DNA of 38,387 bases from a virus, in IMG/VR virus record IMGVR_UViG_3300030060_001992, positions 1 through 38,387 of that record. The stretch is one strand, 5' to 3'. Under the pieces are notes generated by a model, which was not told where the DNA came from, ran no database searches, and saw only the letters and a list, made by a program, of their open reading frames with translations. The position numbers were made by a program, and so were the translations under genes. How positions within the stretch are numbered: position 1 is the first letter of the stretch; every line of letters begins with the position of its first letter. This document shows positions 30,874 through 37,103 of this stretch, one piece after another.

Positions 30874-32083
30874 TTTTTACCTCCATGTAACTTTCAATTA
30901 ACCCTTGCGCGACTTGCGCCGTGATGGCGTTTCCGTAGGCGCGGAGCCGTCCCACTCTGGCGGTAGCCCCATGAGCCAACGGGAATGTGCTGGGTTCAAC
31001 TGGCCTCCACTTTCCATCTCGGCAGAGGAGCCAGTCAGTATCTCGCCAGAAACCGTTAGTCTCATTGGCTCTGGTTTGGGCTTCACTTCTCCTTTCGCCT
31101 CCATTACAGCCTCTATCATGTCGGGTGATACTTGCTCCCTCAGATTGCATGGAAACGATCTGTTCTTTCTCGTTGTCTGATGCATCCTGATCATGGCCTC
31201 CTTGCTCCGTAATGGAAGACTGTCCATCGTGTTCGGTGTCGCCCATCCCGACATTTGACTCTGTTCGGGTAGATTGTGACCCCGACTTTTCCATTCCTTG
31301 ACCGACTCTGGCTTTGCCGCTCCCTTGTGATCCGCCGTTGTCGGGGTTGACCATCCGGCTAGTTGGGCTTGCGCCCCCGTGTTCCAACCGTGCTTCCCGT
31401 TCAGATGTGACGGAGCTATGTTCGTTCCGCCCGTCATCGATGTCGGGGTCGCCCATCCCGATAGTTGAGCCGCTACGTCCAGAGTGTCCGTGCTTATCTT
31501 GCCATTTCGAATCCGTCCGCCCTGATATCCGCCCTTGTGATCTCGGGTTGTCGGTGTCGGCCACGAACCAAAGTCTTTGCCTGATGTGCGGAGCGCCGAA
31601 GCCCGCAGAGCAGAGATCGAAAGCCCCGATGGCGTAGTCCGCTCCTTCCATGTCAGCTTGTACAAGGTCGATCCAACCGAGGCCGTCTTTTGACGCAACT
31701 TGTTCTCCAAAGACCGTTGAAGGTCGGCACTGTTCGATGAGGTGGAACCAGTGAGGCCAGAGGTGCCGCTCGTCAGTAACCCCTTTTCGGCTACCAGCGT
31801 TGCTGAAAGGCTGGCACGGACAAGATCCTGTCCAGACTGGTCGGTCATCTTCCCATCCGGCTGATCGGAGTGCGTAACTCCAGACACCAATTCCGGCGAA
31901 GAAGTGACATTGAGTAAATTCTTGAAGTTCATCTGGTCGGACATCTGATATGCTCCTTTCGTCCACTATACCATTTGCGATATGCCCAGACCGAATTAAC
32001 GATCTGAGCCATTCTGCGGCGTATGGGTCAATCTCATTATAGTATGCCCATTTCTGTCCGCCTATAGATTTATGCGTCACCAA
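30866..32083 (-). CDS. DNA cytosine-C5 methyltransferase (405 aa)
   Basis: [14 protein letters not shown] (SAM-binding motif I, ~59-72), GSCPCQPFS (motif IV with the catalytic Cys, ~86-94), FGEQVAS (motif VI, ~126), [13 protein letters not shown] (motif VIII, ~164-176) and [14 protein letters not shown] (motif X, ~380) give a complete enzyme. A low-complexity middle (~180-330, with repeats such as GMGDPD, MVNPD, GMGDTE) lies where the target-recognition region is expected. The start is TTG 32083 or GTG 32080, neither with a strong Shine-Dalgarno, overlapping the upstream stop. No cognate restriction nuclease is seen, so protection of phage DNA from host restriction is likely. Local GC is higher than in flanking genes. 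Confidence 0.9.
   Translation of the reverse strand: MVTHKSIGGQKWAYYNEIDPYAAEWLRSLIRSGHIANGIVDERSISDVRPDELQEFTQCHFFAGIGVWSYALRSAGWEDDRPVWTGSCPCQPFSNAGSRKGVTDERHLWPHWFHLIEQCRPSTVFGEQVASKDGLGWIDLVQADMEGADYAIGAFDLCSAGFGAPHIRQRLWFVADTDNPRSQGRISGRTDSKWQDKHGHSGRSGSTIGMGDPDIDDGRNEHSSVTSEREARLEHGGASPTSRMVNPDNGGSQGSGKARVGQGMEKSGSQSTRTESNVGMGDTEHDGQSSITEQGGHDQDASDNEKEQIVSMQSEGASITRHDRGCNGGERRSEAQTRANETNGFWRDTDWLLCRDGKWRPVEPSTFPLAHGATARVGRLRAYGNAITAQVAQGLIESYMEVKNG
30898..31944 (-). CDS. Nested reading frame inside the methyltransferase gene (348 aa)
   Basis: This frame lies wholly within the methyltransferase gene on the same strand but shifted. Its ATG follows AAAGGAG (31953-31959) with an ideal 8-base gap. 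The protein is not random: [17 protein letters not shown], repeated [27 protein letters not shown] motifs, and [16 protein letters not shown] near the end. The GWPTPTxxD and LNPxxxxWLMGxPxxW patterns also occur, to my recollection, in the recognition part of other cytosine methyltransferases and in separately annotated phage proteins. A target-recognition-like partner translated from an internal start is therefore credible. A conserved-looking shadow of the host gene cannot be excluded without codon analysis. Confidence 0.55.
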   Translation of the reverse strand: MSDQMNFKNLLNVTSSPELVSGVTHSDQPDGKMTDQSGQDLVRASLSATLVAEKGLLTSGTSGLTGSTSSNSADLQRSLENKLRQKTASVGSTLYKLTWKERTTPSGLSISALRASALRTSGKDFGSWPTPTTRDHKGGYQGGRIRNGKISTDTLDVAAQLSGWATPTSMTGGTNIAPSHLNGKHGWNTGAQAQLAGWSTPTTADHKGAAKPESVKEWKSRGHNLPEQSQMSGWATPNTMDSLPLRSKEAMIRMHQTTRKNRSFPCNLREQVSPDMIEAVMEAKGEVKPKPEPMRLTVSGEILTGSSAEMESGGQLNPAHSRWLMGLPPEWDGSAPTETPSRRKSRKG

Positions 32084-32277
32084 GGTTGCACCATATTTCT
32101 TATTGTTCGGGCATCCTCTAAACGCTTTTTGTAAACATCAACTTCGGGAAGTTCCTTCACAACATCTGCCATGTGTTCAACCATGTGATCCATTGCAACC
32201 TGAAGCACGTTCATTTGACTTTCGGTCAAAGTCCAAGCCTTCTCATTTATGATGTGAATTTTATTAAGTTCACTCAT
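32077..32277 (-). CDS. Small helical protein (66 aa), paralogue-like to next gene
   Basis: ATG 32277 follows a near-perfect GGAGGTGATT and is preferred to the in-frame GTG 32283. The protein is mainly helix, with MNVLQVAMDHMVEHMADVVK as core. Its start MSEL is shared with the neighbouring 64-residue product (MSELEL), and both are all-helical, so a distant duplication is possible. Its stop overlaps the methyltransferase start region. Function unknown. Confidence 0.7.
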   Translation of the reverse strand: MSELNKIHIINEKAWTLTESQMNVLQVAMDHMVEHMADVVKELPEVDVYKKRLEDARTIRNMVQPW

Positions 32278-32464
32278 AATCACCTCCGTTTTCCATATGA
32301 GAATTTTGTAATTCTTTAATTGTCCTTTGTTTACGAAATTCTTTGTTTAATTTTGATTGTAAATCTTTGACGGATTCTTGAGTAAGAACCGCATAATCTA
32401 CAGCACACGCTAACCCCATTATGAGATAAACAATTTCATCTGAATTTAATTCCAGTTCACTCAT
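32270..32464 (-). CDS. Small helical protein (64 aa)
   Basis: ATG 32464 has GGAGG 7 bases upstream; an in-frame ATG at 32470 is too close to it. The product reads MSELELNSDEIVYLIMGLAC and then a charged helix with QSKLNKEFRKQR. It overlaps the next gene by 8 bases. No motif or family recognised. It is part of the translationally coupled minus-strand series. Confidence 0.7.
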   Translation of the reverse strand: MSELELNSDEIVYLIMGLACAVDYAVLTQESVKDLQSKLNKEFRKQRTIKELQNSHMENGGDYE

Positions 32465-32466
32465 AG

Positions 32467-32694
32467 TCATTCCTCCTCTTCCATACTGTCATAAGCACCG
32501 CCAATTGCTTCGATCAATTCTTGATCATCTATAGAGGCCAACCTATATAAAATGGCCTCCCTAAATTGTTGAGGGGTAGTGGTTTCACCCTCTGGATCTC
32601 TGCAACCCTTAATACTAAAAGCGATAGTAAAAGCGTTGTCATACGTTTTTTCATTATGCCAATGTTTTGGTAATTGGTATCCTACTCCCATCAT
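32467..32694 (-). CDS. Small acidic-tailed protein (75 aa)
   Basis: ATG 32694 lies 5 bases after GAGGAG and overlaps the stop of the upstream gene (ATGA), so it is favoured over a TTG at 32715. The protein has YQLPKHWHNEKTYDNAFTIAF-like mixed sequence in its first half and a helical end finishing DSMEEEE. No catalytic residues stand out. Function unknown. Confidence 0.7.
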   Translation of the reverse strand: MMGVGYQLPKHWHNEKTYDNAFTIAFSIKGCRDPEGETTTPQQFREAILYRLASIDDQELIEAIGGAYDSMEEEE

Positions 32695-33335
32695 TCGTCC
32701 TCCTCTGAACCCCAACCCTCTTGCTTTTTGACAAATTCTGCAAAGTAATTTTCATCAACTTCGTGATCTAAGCAAAACTCAACAAACTCAGGATCGTAAG
32801 TAAAATGGTCTCCGTCATCGGGACTTGGGTAAACGGAAAATGATTGCTTGTTATATTCCTTATAAATCTCCCCAAACCTTGGGTTCTCTTCAGGCTTCCA
32901 ACTTTTCTTCTCACCTTCCTTAAATTCACCTTCAAAAAATCCACCTTCGTCAATGTAATCGGCACAAACTTCTATGCCCATTTCATGCAATTTTTTCCAT
33001 ATAGGGATCGGTGGACTCCAAGCCGTCCAACATCTGAAAGAAAAATATTTCACAGGAATTGGATAGTGATCGTCATCTTGTAATTCTTCAACAATCTCAA
33101 CAGCGGTAATATCCCATTTAGTATCCCAGTTTTCATTACGCCAATCGTACCAATTCGGACGATCTAGGATTTTTAACAACTTGCGCTCTTCCTCGCCAAC
33201 CGCACCATGAAACATATTTTCTGGTTCTGGAATGACAGCACTCAAAAACTTTTCTTCCTTGACCGCCTCGTAAAGACGGTCAATTTCTTTTGGTTCTCCT
33301 CTCAGGAAAACATTCTGATAACAATGATTAGGCAT
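32691..33335 (-). CDS. Api92-like protein with ferredoxin-like fold (214 aa)
   Basis: MPNHCYQNVFLRGEPKEIDRL at the start, NWYDWRNENWDTKWD near residues 61-75 and FRCWTAWSPPIPIW near 99-113 form the pattern of Api92/YubB-type ferredoxin-like phage and plasmid proteins (DUF1281-related). The protein is strongly acidic. Relatives lie on plasmids and phages, often in early or anti-defence regions, but have no settled function. Stop overlaps the next start. Confidence 0.8.
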   Translation of the reverse strand: MPNHCYQNVFLRGEPKEIDRLYEAVKEEKFLSAVIPEPENMFHGAVGEEERKLLKILDRPNWYDWRNENWDTKWDITAVEIVEELQDDDHYPIPVKYFSFRCWTAWSPPIPIWKKLHEMGIEVCADYIDEGGFFEGEFKEGEKKSWKPEENPRFGEIYKEYNKQSFSVYPSPDDGDHFTYDPEFVEFCLDHEVDENYFAEFVKKQEGWGSEEDE

Positions 33336-33352
33336 TAATAAATCTCCCTTTT

Positions 33353-33637
33353 CTAATCGTTTTCAGACATCCAACAGATGCCCCATGAAACATCATAAAG
33401 CCCATGTTTGTTAGGCTTTTGATTTTTGAAGTCTTCCCAATATGACCTATCGTCATCATCATCCCAATCGGTCGGAAAAATATCTTTGATAATTTTCTTA
33501 AAATTTTCCTCATCAACCAACGGTTGTAACCAACCGTTCCAACGATTGTTTGGAAGATAGTAACCCTCATATATTGGAGTGTCCTCATCGTACAATCCAA
33601 ATTTGGTTTTGATAAAATCTTTCATTGGTCTACTCAT
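33353..33637 (-). CDS. Small acidic aromatic-rich protein (94 aa)
   Basis: The ATG overlaps the upstream stop (ATGA at 33634-33637). The product is rich in Trp, Tyr and Asp, with a DWDDDDDRSYWEDF cluster near residues 57-70 and a Trp-rich end (YDVSWGICWMSEND). Its acidity would suit a DNA-mimic or protein-binding inhibitor, but that is speculation. A competing frame at 33328-33600 lacks a ribosome binding site. Confidence 0.7.
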   Translation of the reverse strand: MSRPMKDFIKTKFGLYDEDTPIYEGYYLPNNRWNGWLQPLVDEENFKKIIKDIFPTDWDDDDDRSYWEDFKNQKPNKHGLYDVSWGICWMSEND

Positions 33638-34143
33638 CCGAAGTATCCTCTCCAGATTTTCATGGCCTCATCAAAAGACACATCATTTAATATTACCGCA
33701 TCAGGCCAATGACGCTTCAAACTATCAGACTCGTATCTGATGTCATAATCATAGAGACCCATCTTGCCGTCATCATCTTTTCGGTAAACAACCTTGTTCT
33801 TTTTTAAGGCTCTCTTCAGATCTTTCTTGTACAAGAAACTAGTTACTTGCTCATGGCACCAACCTTCAAAGCTTTCATCAAAACCTTCAGGTGCCCAATC
33901 ATATTTACCAACATCTCTGTTTGGTAATGACTTGAAATATTCATCAACCTTTTTCATGGTCTCATGGTATTCTTTAGGTTCGCCTTTGAATTTATTGTGT
34001 GAGTACTGATAATCACATCCGCCGTGACCATCATTTTTAACAAGTGCGAAAGGCTTACCATCCAAATAAACCGATCCTTGATAACAATAAGTTTCCTCAC
34101 TAGCGAACTCACTGTGCTTGATGTTTTTCATTTCTAAATTCAT
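33634..34143 (-). CDS. Conserved-looking phage protein (169 aa), unknown
   Basis: ATG 34143 follows AGGAG by about 6 bases and is preferred over an upstream in-frame start. The N-terminal MNLEMKNIKHSEFASEETYC and VYLDGKPFALVKNDGHGGCDY region looks like a small beta domain that I associate with phage/plasmid hypothetical proteins. The rest is charged and helical (DLKRALKKNKVVYRKDDDG). Two Cys in the beta domain may bind metal. No known function. Confidence 0.75.
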   Translation of the reverse strand: MNLEMKNIKHSEFASEETYCYQGSVYLDGKPFALVKNDGHGGCDYQYSHNKFKGEPKEYHETMKKVDEYFKSLPNRDVGKYDWAPEGFDESFEGWCHEQVTSFLYKKDLKRALKKNKVVYRKDDDGKMGLYDYDIRYESDSLKRHWPDAVILNDVSFDEAMKIWRGYFG

Positions 34144-34175
34144 TTTAGTCTCCTGTTTTTGATGAAGGGCGAGCA

Positions 34176-34367
34176 TTATTGCTCACCCGATAAAGTTAAT
34201 GAATTTGCTGTTTCAAGAGCTTCCGCCAAATCATTTAAGCCTTTAACTTTTGCTTCAGCAGTCAATTTAATTAACGCAAAGTGAGCATCTACTCTAAATT
34301 TTCCTAGTTGCTCTCTTTCAATTATTCTTAGTAATTTCTTTTCTATTGATCTAGTTTCTTTATCCAT
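34176..34367 (-). CDS. Small helical protein, first gene of the minus-strand operon (63 aa)
   Basis: AGGAGATTG precedes ATG 34367. The sequence is all-helical: KETRSIEKKLLRIIEREQLG then FALIKLTAEAKVKGLNDLAEA. It is the gene closest to the divergent control region, about 30 bases from a candidate promoter. No DNA-binding motif is clear. Its mRNA leader shares TCAAAAACAG with two other gene leaders in this region. Confidence 0.7.
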   Translation of the reverse strand: MDKETRSIEKKLLRIIEREQLGKFRVDAHFALIKLTAEAKVKGLNDLAEALETANSLTLSGEQ

Positions 34368-34396
34368 ATCAATCTCCTGTTTTTGACTAATGCTAG

Positions 34397-34426
34397 TCTA
34401 TACTAATGACAGCATAATACAAGCAA
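34397..34426 (-). promoter_or_regulatory. Candidate promoter of the minus-strand operon
   Basis: On the minus strand TTGCTT (34426-34421), an 18-base spacer and TATAGA (34402-34397) sit about 30 bases upstream of the first gene. The spacing is one base longer than ideal. It faces the repeat cluster starting at 34453, so binding there could control it. Confidence 0.55.
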
Positions 34427-34452
34427 AAACATAAAAAAATTTGTATACTTTT

Positions 34453-34654
34453 TACGTCAACATTTTTTACGTCAAAGTTGACGCCGTTGACGTTGACATG
34501 GCTTTGCCTGCAAAATCAATGGTTTAGGTTATTTACGTCAATTACGTCAAAAAAACGAGTTGACGCGAATAAATCAATAAAATTAATGACTTAATTTACG
34601 TCAACTACGTCACCCCCCTTATAGGGGGGGATATATATAATCCCCCCTGACGTA
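34453..34654. repeat. Cluster of TTACGTCAA/TTGACG motifs in the divergent control region
   Basis: TACGTCA(A) occurs at 34453, 34468, 34534, 34543, 34597 and 34606, and its reverse form TTGACG or a close variant at 34478, 34487, 34493 (TTGACA), 34560 and 34648 (TGACGTA). Three pairs are spaced exactly 9 bp apart, including a perfect tandem TTACGTCAATTACGTCAA at 34533-34550. Such directly repeated short sites suggest replication-origin iterons or a regulator's operators. The stretch 34368-34742 has no gene. Confidence 0.8.
34613..34647 (+). promoter_or_regulatory. Alternative C6/G7/C6 hairpins
   Basis: Six C (34613-34618), seven G (34624-34630) and six C (34642-34647) let the G run pair with either C run: loop of 5 bases upstream or 11 bases downstream. 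The two stems exclude each other, like an attenuator switch, but no T-run follows. It lies between the repeat cluster and the promoter of the small-terminase gene. Confidence 0.55.
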
Positions 34655-34672
34655 ATAAGATCTCCACAGCCC

Positions 34673-34700
34673 TTGATATTCATAGCTTTTTTAGTAGAAT
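34673..34700 (+). promoter_or_regulatory. Candidate promoter for the terminase small-subunit gene
   Basis: TTGATA (34673-34678), 16-base spacer, TAGAAT (34695-34700), about 43 bases before the ATG at 34743. The good -35 and -10 matches and its location after the operator-like cluster support it. Confidence 0.6.
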
Positions 34701-34742
34701 AAAAAGGGGTCACAAAAATCATTAATAAAGGTAAATAAGGTC

Positions 34743-35273
34743 ATGCCAAAGGTAGGAATAAAAGAAGATAAAGTTCACGGTAATAGAAGGCTCAATCCTA
34801 AACAACAAAAGTTCCTAGATAATTACCTACACGGAGATATGACACAAACGGCTGCCGCCAGAGAAGCCGGATATTCAAACGCAAATGTCAGAGCAGTTCA
34901 GCTTCTAAATAATCCAACCGTAAAAGAACGCATGGAAGAAATGCGCCAAGAACTTGAAAGTAAATATGGAGTGTCAGTCACAAAATCTGTCAGAGATATG
35001 CAATTGCTCAGAGATGAAGCATGGCAAGCCGGAAACTTTTCAGCCGCAATAAAAGCAGAAGAACTCAGATTAAAAGTAACCGGATTAATGGTCGCTCGTA
35101 GCCATGTAACGCACGAAAATATCGATAGCCTCACTCGCGATCAAATCGTAGAACAATTACAGGAATTTATGGATCGTGCTAAAAATCGTATGATTGACGT
35201 AACTCCAACAGATAATCCCAAAAACTTGGAACAAATCCCAGTAACTGAAAATAGTGAAAGTCTGGTCGAATAA
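34743..35273 (+). CDS. Terminase small subunit (176 aa)
   Basis: RRLNPKQQKFLDNYLHGDMTQTAAAREAGYS is the typical helix-turn-helix start of Terminase_2 (PF03592) small subunits, here in fragments: LNPKQQKFLDNYL, AAAREAGYS, LLNNPTVKERMEEM. Residues ~60-140 are the oligomerising helices and the C-terminal ~40 are acidic and flexible. The small subunit recognises the packaging site. The expected large subunit is not directly downstream; instead a repeat array and small early-type genes follow. The pac site is often in or beside this gene, so the repeats on either side deserve attention. Confidence 0.85.
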   Translation: MPKVGIKEDKVHGNRRLNPKQQKFLDNYLHGDMTQTAAAREAGYSNANVRAVQLLNNPTVKERMEEMRQELESKYGVSVTKSVRDMQLLRDEAWQAGNFSAAIKAEELRLKVTGLMVARSHVTHENIDSLTRDQIVEQLQEFMDRAKNRMIDVTPTDNPKNLEQIPVTENSESLVE

Positions 35274-35319
35274 CGGGATTTCTTGACGCCCCCTTGTACA
35301 CGCAGACCTTTCCGAAAAG

Positions 35320-35464
35320 TTCGGGTTGTTCGGGGTTCGGGATTCGGGAGTATTCGGGATCGGTCGGCAGGTGAGTTTATTCGGGGATATTACTAATATA
35401 CTATTCGGGGATATTCGGGATCATTCGGGGCTTTCGGGATTCGGGGACATTCGGGTTTTTCGGG
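35320..35464 (+). repeat. Array of 13 TTCGGG repeats
   Basis: TTCGGG occurs at 35320, 35329, 35336, 35343, 35353, 35380, 35404, 35414, 35424, 35433, 35440, 35450 and 35459, all in the same orientation, mostly 7-10 bp apart, with ATTC or GGG extensions. The strand asymmetry is strong (G/T-rich top strand). The array starts about 45 bases after the terminase small-subunit stop. The rest of 35274-35580 holds no gene that I can support; a short ATGCC/GGCAT inverted repeat lies near 35524-35548. Confidence 0.85.
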
Positions 35465-35580
35465 GTGTGGGTAAATTTTCAGATTTCACATTTTTATTTT
35501 AATACTTTGAGCTCTAATTTTCTATGCCTGGATAATTAAAAATGGGCATGGTCCAAAATTTTTTTAGCGCTTCCAGGAAT

Positions 35581-35640
35581 AAAAAAACCTGCAAAATAAA
35601 TTTGCGATAACATAAAAAAAATTGTATAAATAAGTATAGT
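35581..35640 (+). promoter_or_regulatory. Promoter block, copy A
   Basis: TTGCGA (35602-35607), 17-base spacer, TATAAA (35625-35630). The whole 60-bp line, from a run of A and ACCTGCAAA to TAAGTATAGT, recurs with about 85% identity at 36830-36887. A palindromic TTCCAGGAA sits just upstream at 35571, as TTCCTGGAA does before copy B. It drives the Gp88-like gene. Confidence 0.7.
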
Positions 35641-35665
35641 TTAATAATTAAGAATAGGTGAAAAA

Positions 35666-36394
35666 ATGAAATATAATTTTATTGGAAATTTAATAAGAGC
35701 CGGTGGAGACGCAAAAACAGTTAAAGGTAATGACAGCGGCTATCTAACCTCAATTATGTATTTAAAATCTTTTAAAACTTTAGGCGTTAATCTTTGCCCA
35801 ATGGCCGAAACAGCGAAATGTTTTGAACCATGTTTATATACTGCCGGTCGCGGTCAAATGAATAGCGTCCAAAAAGGCCGATTGCGCAAAACTGAATGGT
35901 TCATAAAAGATAGAGCCGGTTTTATGGAACAGTTAAAAAAAGATTTAACCCGTTTTTCTAACTATTGCGATAAACGCGAAATTTATCCGGCTATTAGATT
36001 AAACGGAACAAGTGATATTCGTTTTGAAAATATCACAATTGGAAATCAAACTTTAATGGAACATTTCCCGAATATACAATTTTATGATTATACAAAAATT
36101 GCTAACCGTCGAAATATTCCCGATAATTATCATTTAACTTTTAGCTATTCTGAAGCGAATCCAATTTATCAAAAACAAGTTAATATTGCTTTAGAAAAGA
36201 AAATGAACATTGCCGTTGTTTTTAGACATAAAGAAAATATGCCAAAAAAGTTTTTAGGTTTAAAAGTTATTAATGGGGATAAAAACGATTTACGTTTTCT
36301 TGATCCGAAAAATTCAATTGTCGGTTTATATGCTAAAGGAAAAGCAATAAAAGATTATTCGGGTTTTGTTATTGATAACCCTATAGCGGCGTAA
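35666..36394 (+). CDS. Gp88-like phage protein (242 aa)
   Basis: GGDAKTVKGNDSGYLTSIMYL, then VNLCPMAETAKCFEPCLYTAGRGQM and VQKGRLRKTEWF (given as separate blocks) match the mycobacteriophage gene product 88 family (PF17338-like). The three Cys in CPMAETAKCFEPC could bind metal or an Fe-S centre, as in radical-SAM-like enzymes, but the family's function is not known to me. A strand-rich C-terminal half with FRHKENMP and INGDKNDLRF follows. AGGTG precedes the start, and it has its own promoter block. Confidence 0.8.
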   Translation: MKYNFIGNLIRAGGDAKTVKGNDSGYLTSIMYLKSFKTLGVNLCPMAETAKCFEPCLYTAGRGQMNSVQKGRLRKTEWFIKDRAGFMEQLKKDLTRFSNYCDKREIYPAIRLNGTSDIRFENITIGNQTLMEHFPNIQFYDYTKIANRRNIPDNYHLTFSYSEANPIYQKQVNIALEKKMNIAVVFRHKENMPKKFLGLKVINGDKNDLRFLDPKNSIVGLYAKGKAIKDYSGFVIDNPIAA

Positions 36395-36406
36395 AGAGGT
36401 TTAAAA

Positions 36407-36685
36407 ATGTATTTTTGGGATTATGAATTAAATAATGATAGAGATTTTTATAGAGTAATTGATATTGAAAACGGCTATTGGCTAGAAACTATTACTAGTG
36501 AAGAATTAGAAAATACTTGCCCTAGTCGGTTTTCAATTTCAGCTTGGCATGGCAAAATAAATTTTGATATTCCTATAACTTGTTTTGACGTTAGTGAAAA
36601 TAAAGTAAATTATAATATAATTTTAAAACCTAATTATGATTATTCTAGCGACGGCTGGGTTTCAAAAAAAGAATATATAAAATAA
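36407..36685 (+). CDS. Hypothetical protein (92 aa)
   Basis: A soluble, acidic and aromatic-rich protein: MYFWDYELNNDRDFYRVIDI, a central ISAWHGKINFDI, and a Tyr/Asp-rich end. GAGGT lies 6 bases before the ATG. It begins 12 bases after the Gp88-like gene and ends just before the TTTCGGGG repeats and terminator, so the two genes form a unit. No family recognised. Confidence 0.7.
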   Translation: MYFWDYELNNDRDFYRVIDIENGYWLETITSEELENTCPSRFSISAWHGKINFDIPITCFDVSENKVNYNIILKPNYDYSSDGWVSKKEYIK

Positions 36686-36688
36686 CAA

Positions 36689-36737
36689 TTCGGGTTTCGG
36701 GGTTTCGGGGTTTCGGGGTTTCGAAACCCTTTTTTTT
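36689..36737 (+). terminator. TTTCGGGG tandem repeats running into an intrinsic terminator
   Basis: TTCGGG is followed by three tandem TTTCGGGG units, then GGGTTTCGAAACCC (36716-36729), a perfect palindrome with a TCGA loop, and eight T (36730-36737). The last part is a good intrinsic terminator for the Gp88-like unit. The preceding repeats echo the TTCGGG array at 35320-35464. Confidence 0.75.
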
Positions 36738-36829
36738 GTGTCCACGTTCCAATATATTTTTATATTCTTATTCCTGGAATAACATTTTTTTACCGCCAAG
36801 CTGCACAAACCTAGAGCCCTAAATTAATC

Positions 36830-36887
36830 AAAAAAACCTGCAAATTATTTGCTAAATCATAAAAAATTTTGTATAAATAAGTATAGT
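36830..36887 (+). promoter_or_regulatory. Promoter block, copy B
   Basis: TTGCTA (36849-36854), 17-base spacer, TATAAA (36872-36877), inside a 58-bp sequence matching copy A at 35581-35640, including ACCTGCAAA and TATAAATAAGTATAGT. It drives the four-gene cluster from 36912. The stretch 36738-36829 between terminator and promoter shows only TTCCTGGAA at 36771. Confidence 0.7.
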
Positions 36888-36911
36888 CAAAAACAGAAAA
36901 GGATATTTAAA

Positions 36912-37103
36912 ATGACTGTACTCGATGTAACTTTAACTCATGATCAATTCTTAAATCAGGCAAAAAAATTTAGACGCGCCGAAAAAAGAAAAGCTGATCA
37001 AATGAGAAAAGATTTAAATGCGTTAACTACTGAAATTATAAAAGCCGAAAAAATAGTAGATAGCATTAAAGTGTCATTAGCAAATTTGAGGGAAATGAAA
37101 TGA
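36912..37103 (+). CDS. Small coiled-coil protein (63 aa)
   Basis: ATG 36912 follows AAAGGA by 9 bases; a longer in-frame reading from 36849 would run through the promoter and is rejected. The product is almost wholly helical and Lys-rich (FRRAEKRKADQMRKDLNALT), ending with a leucine-zipper-like KVSLANLREMK. It overlaps the next gene by 4 bases. Function unknown. Confidence 0.7.
   Translation: MTVLDVTLTHDQFLNQAKKFRRAEKRKADQMRKDLNALTTEIIKAEKIVDSIKVSLANLREMK

Noticed and set aside
30905-31637. Plus-strand frames (up to 107 codons) opposite the methyltransferase
   Set aside because: High local GC lowers stop frequency; no ribosome binding sites or recognisable motifs, unlike the same-strand nested frame.
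33328-33600. Minus-strand frame of 90 codons overlapping the 94-aa acidic gene
   Set aside because: The competing frame is coupled by an ATGA overlap to the upstream gene and has typical composition; this one has neither.
35320-35464. Possible CRISPR-like array
   Set aside because: Repeat unit is only 6 bp with 1-4 bp or slightly longer gaps; no 20-40 bp repeats or unique spacers.
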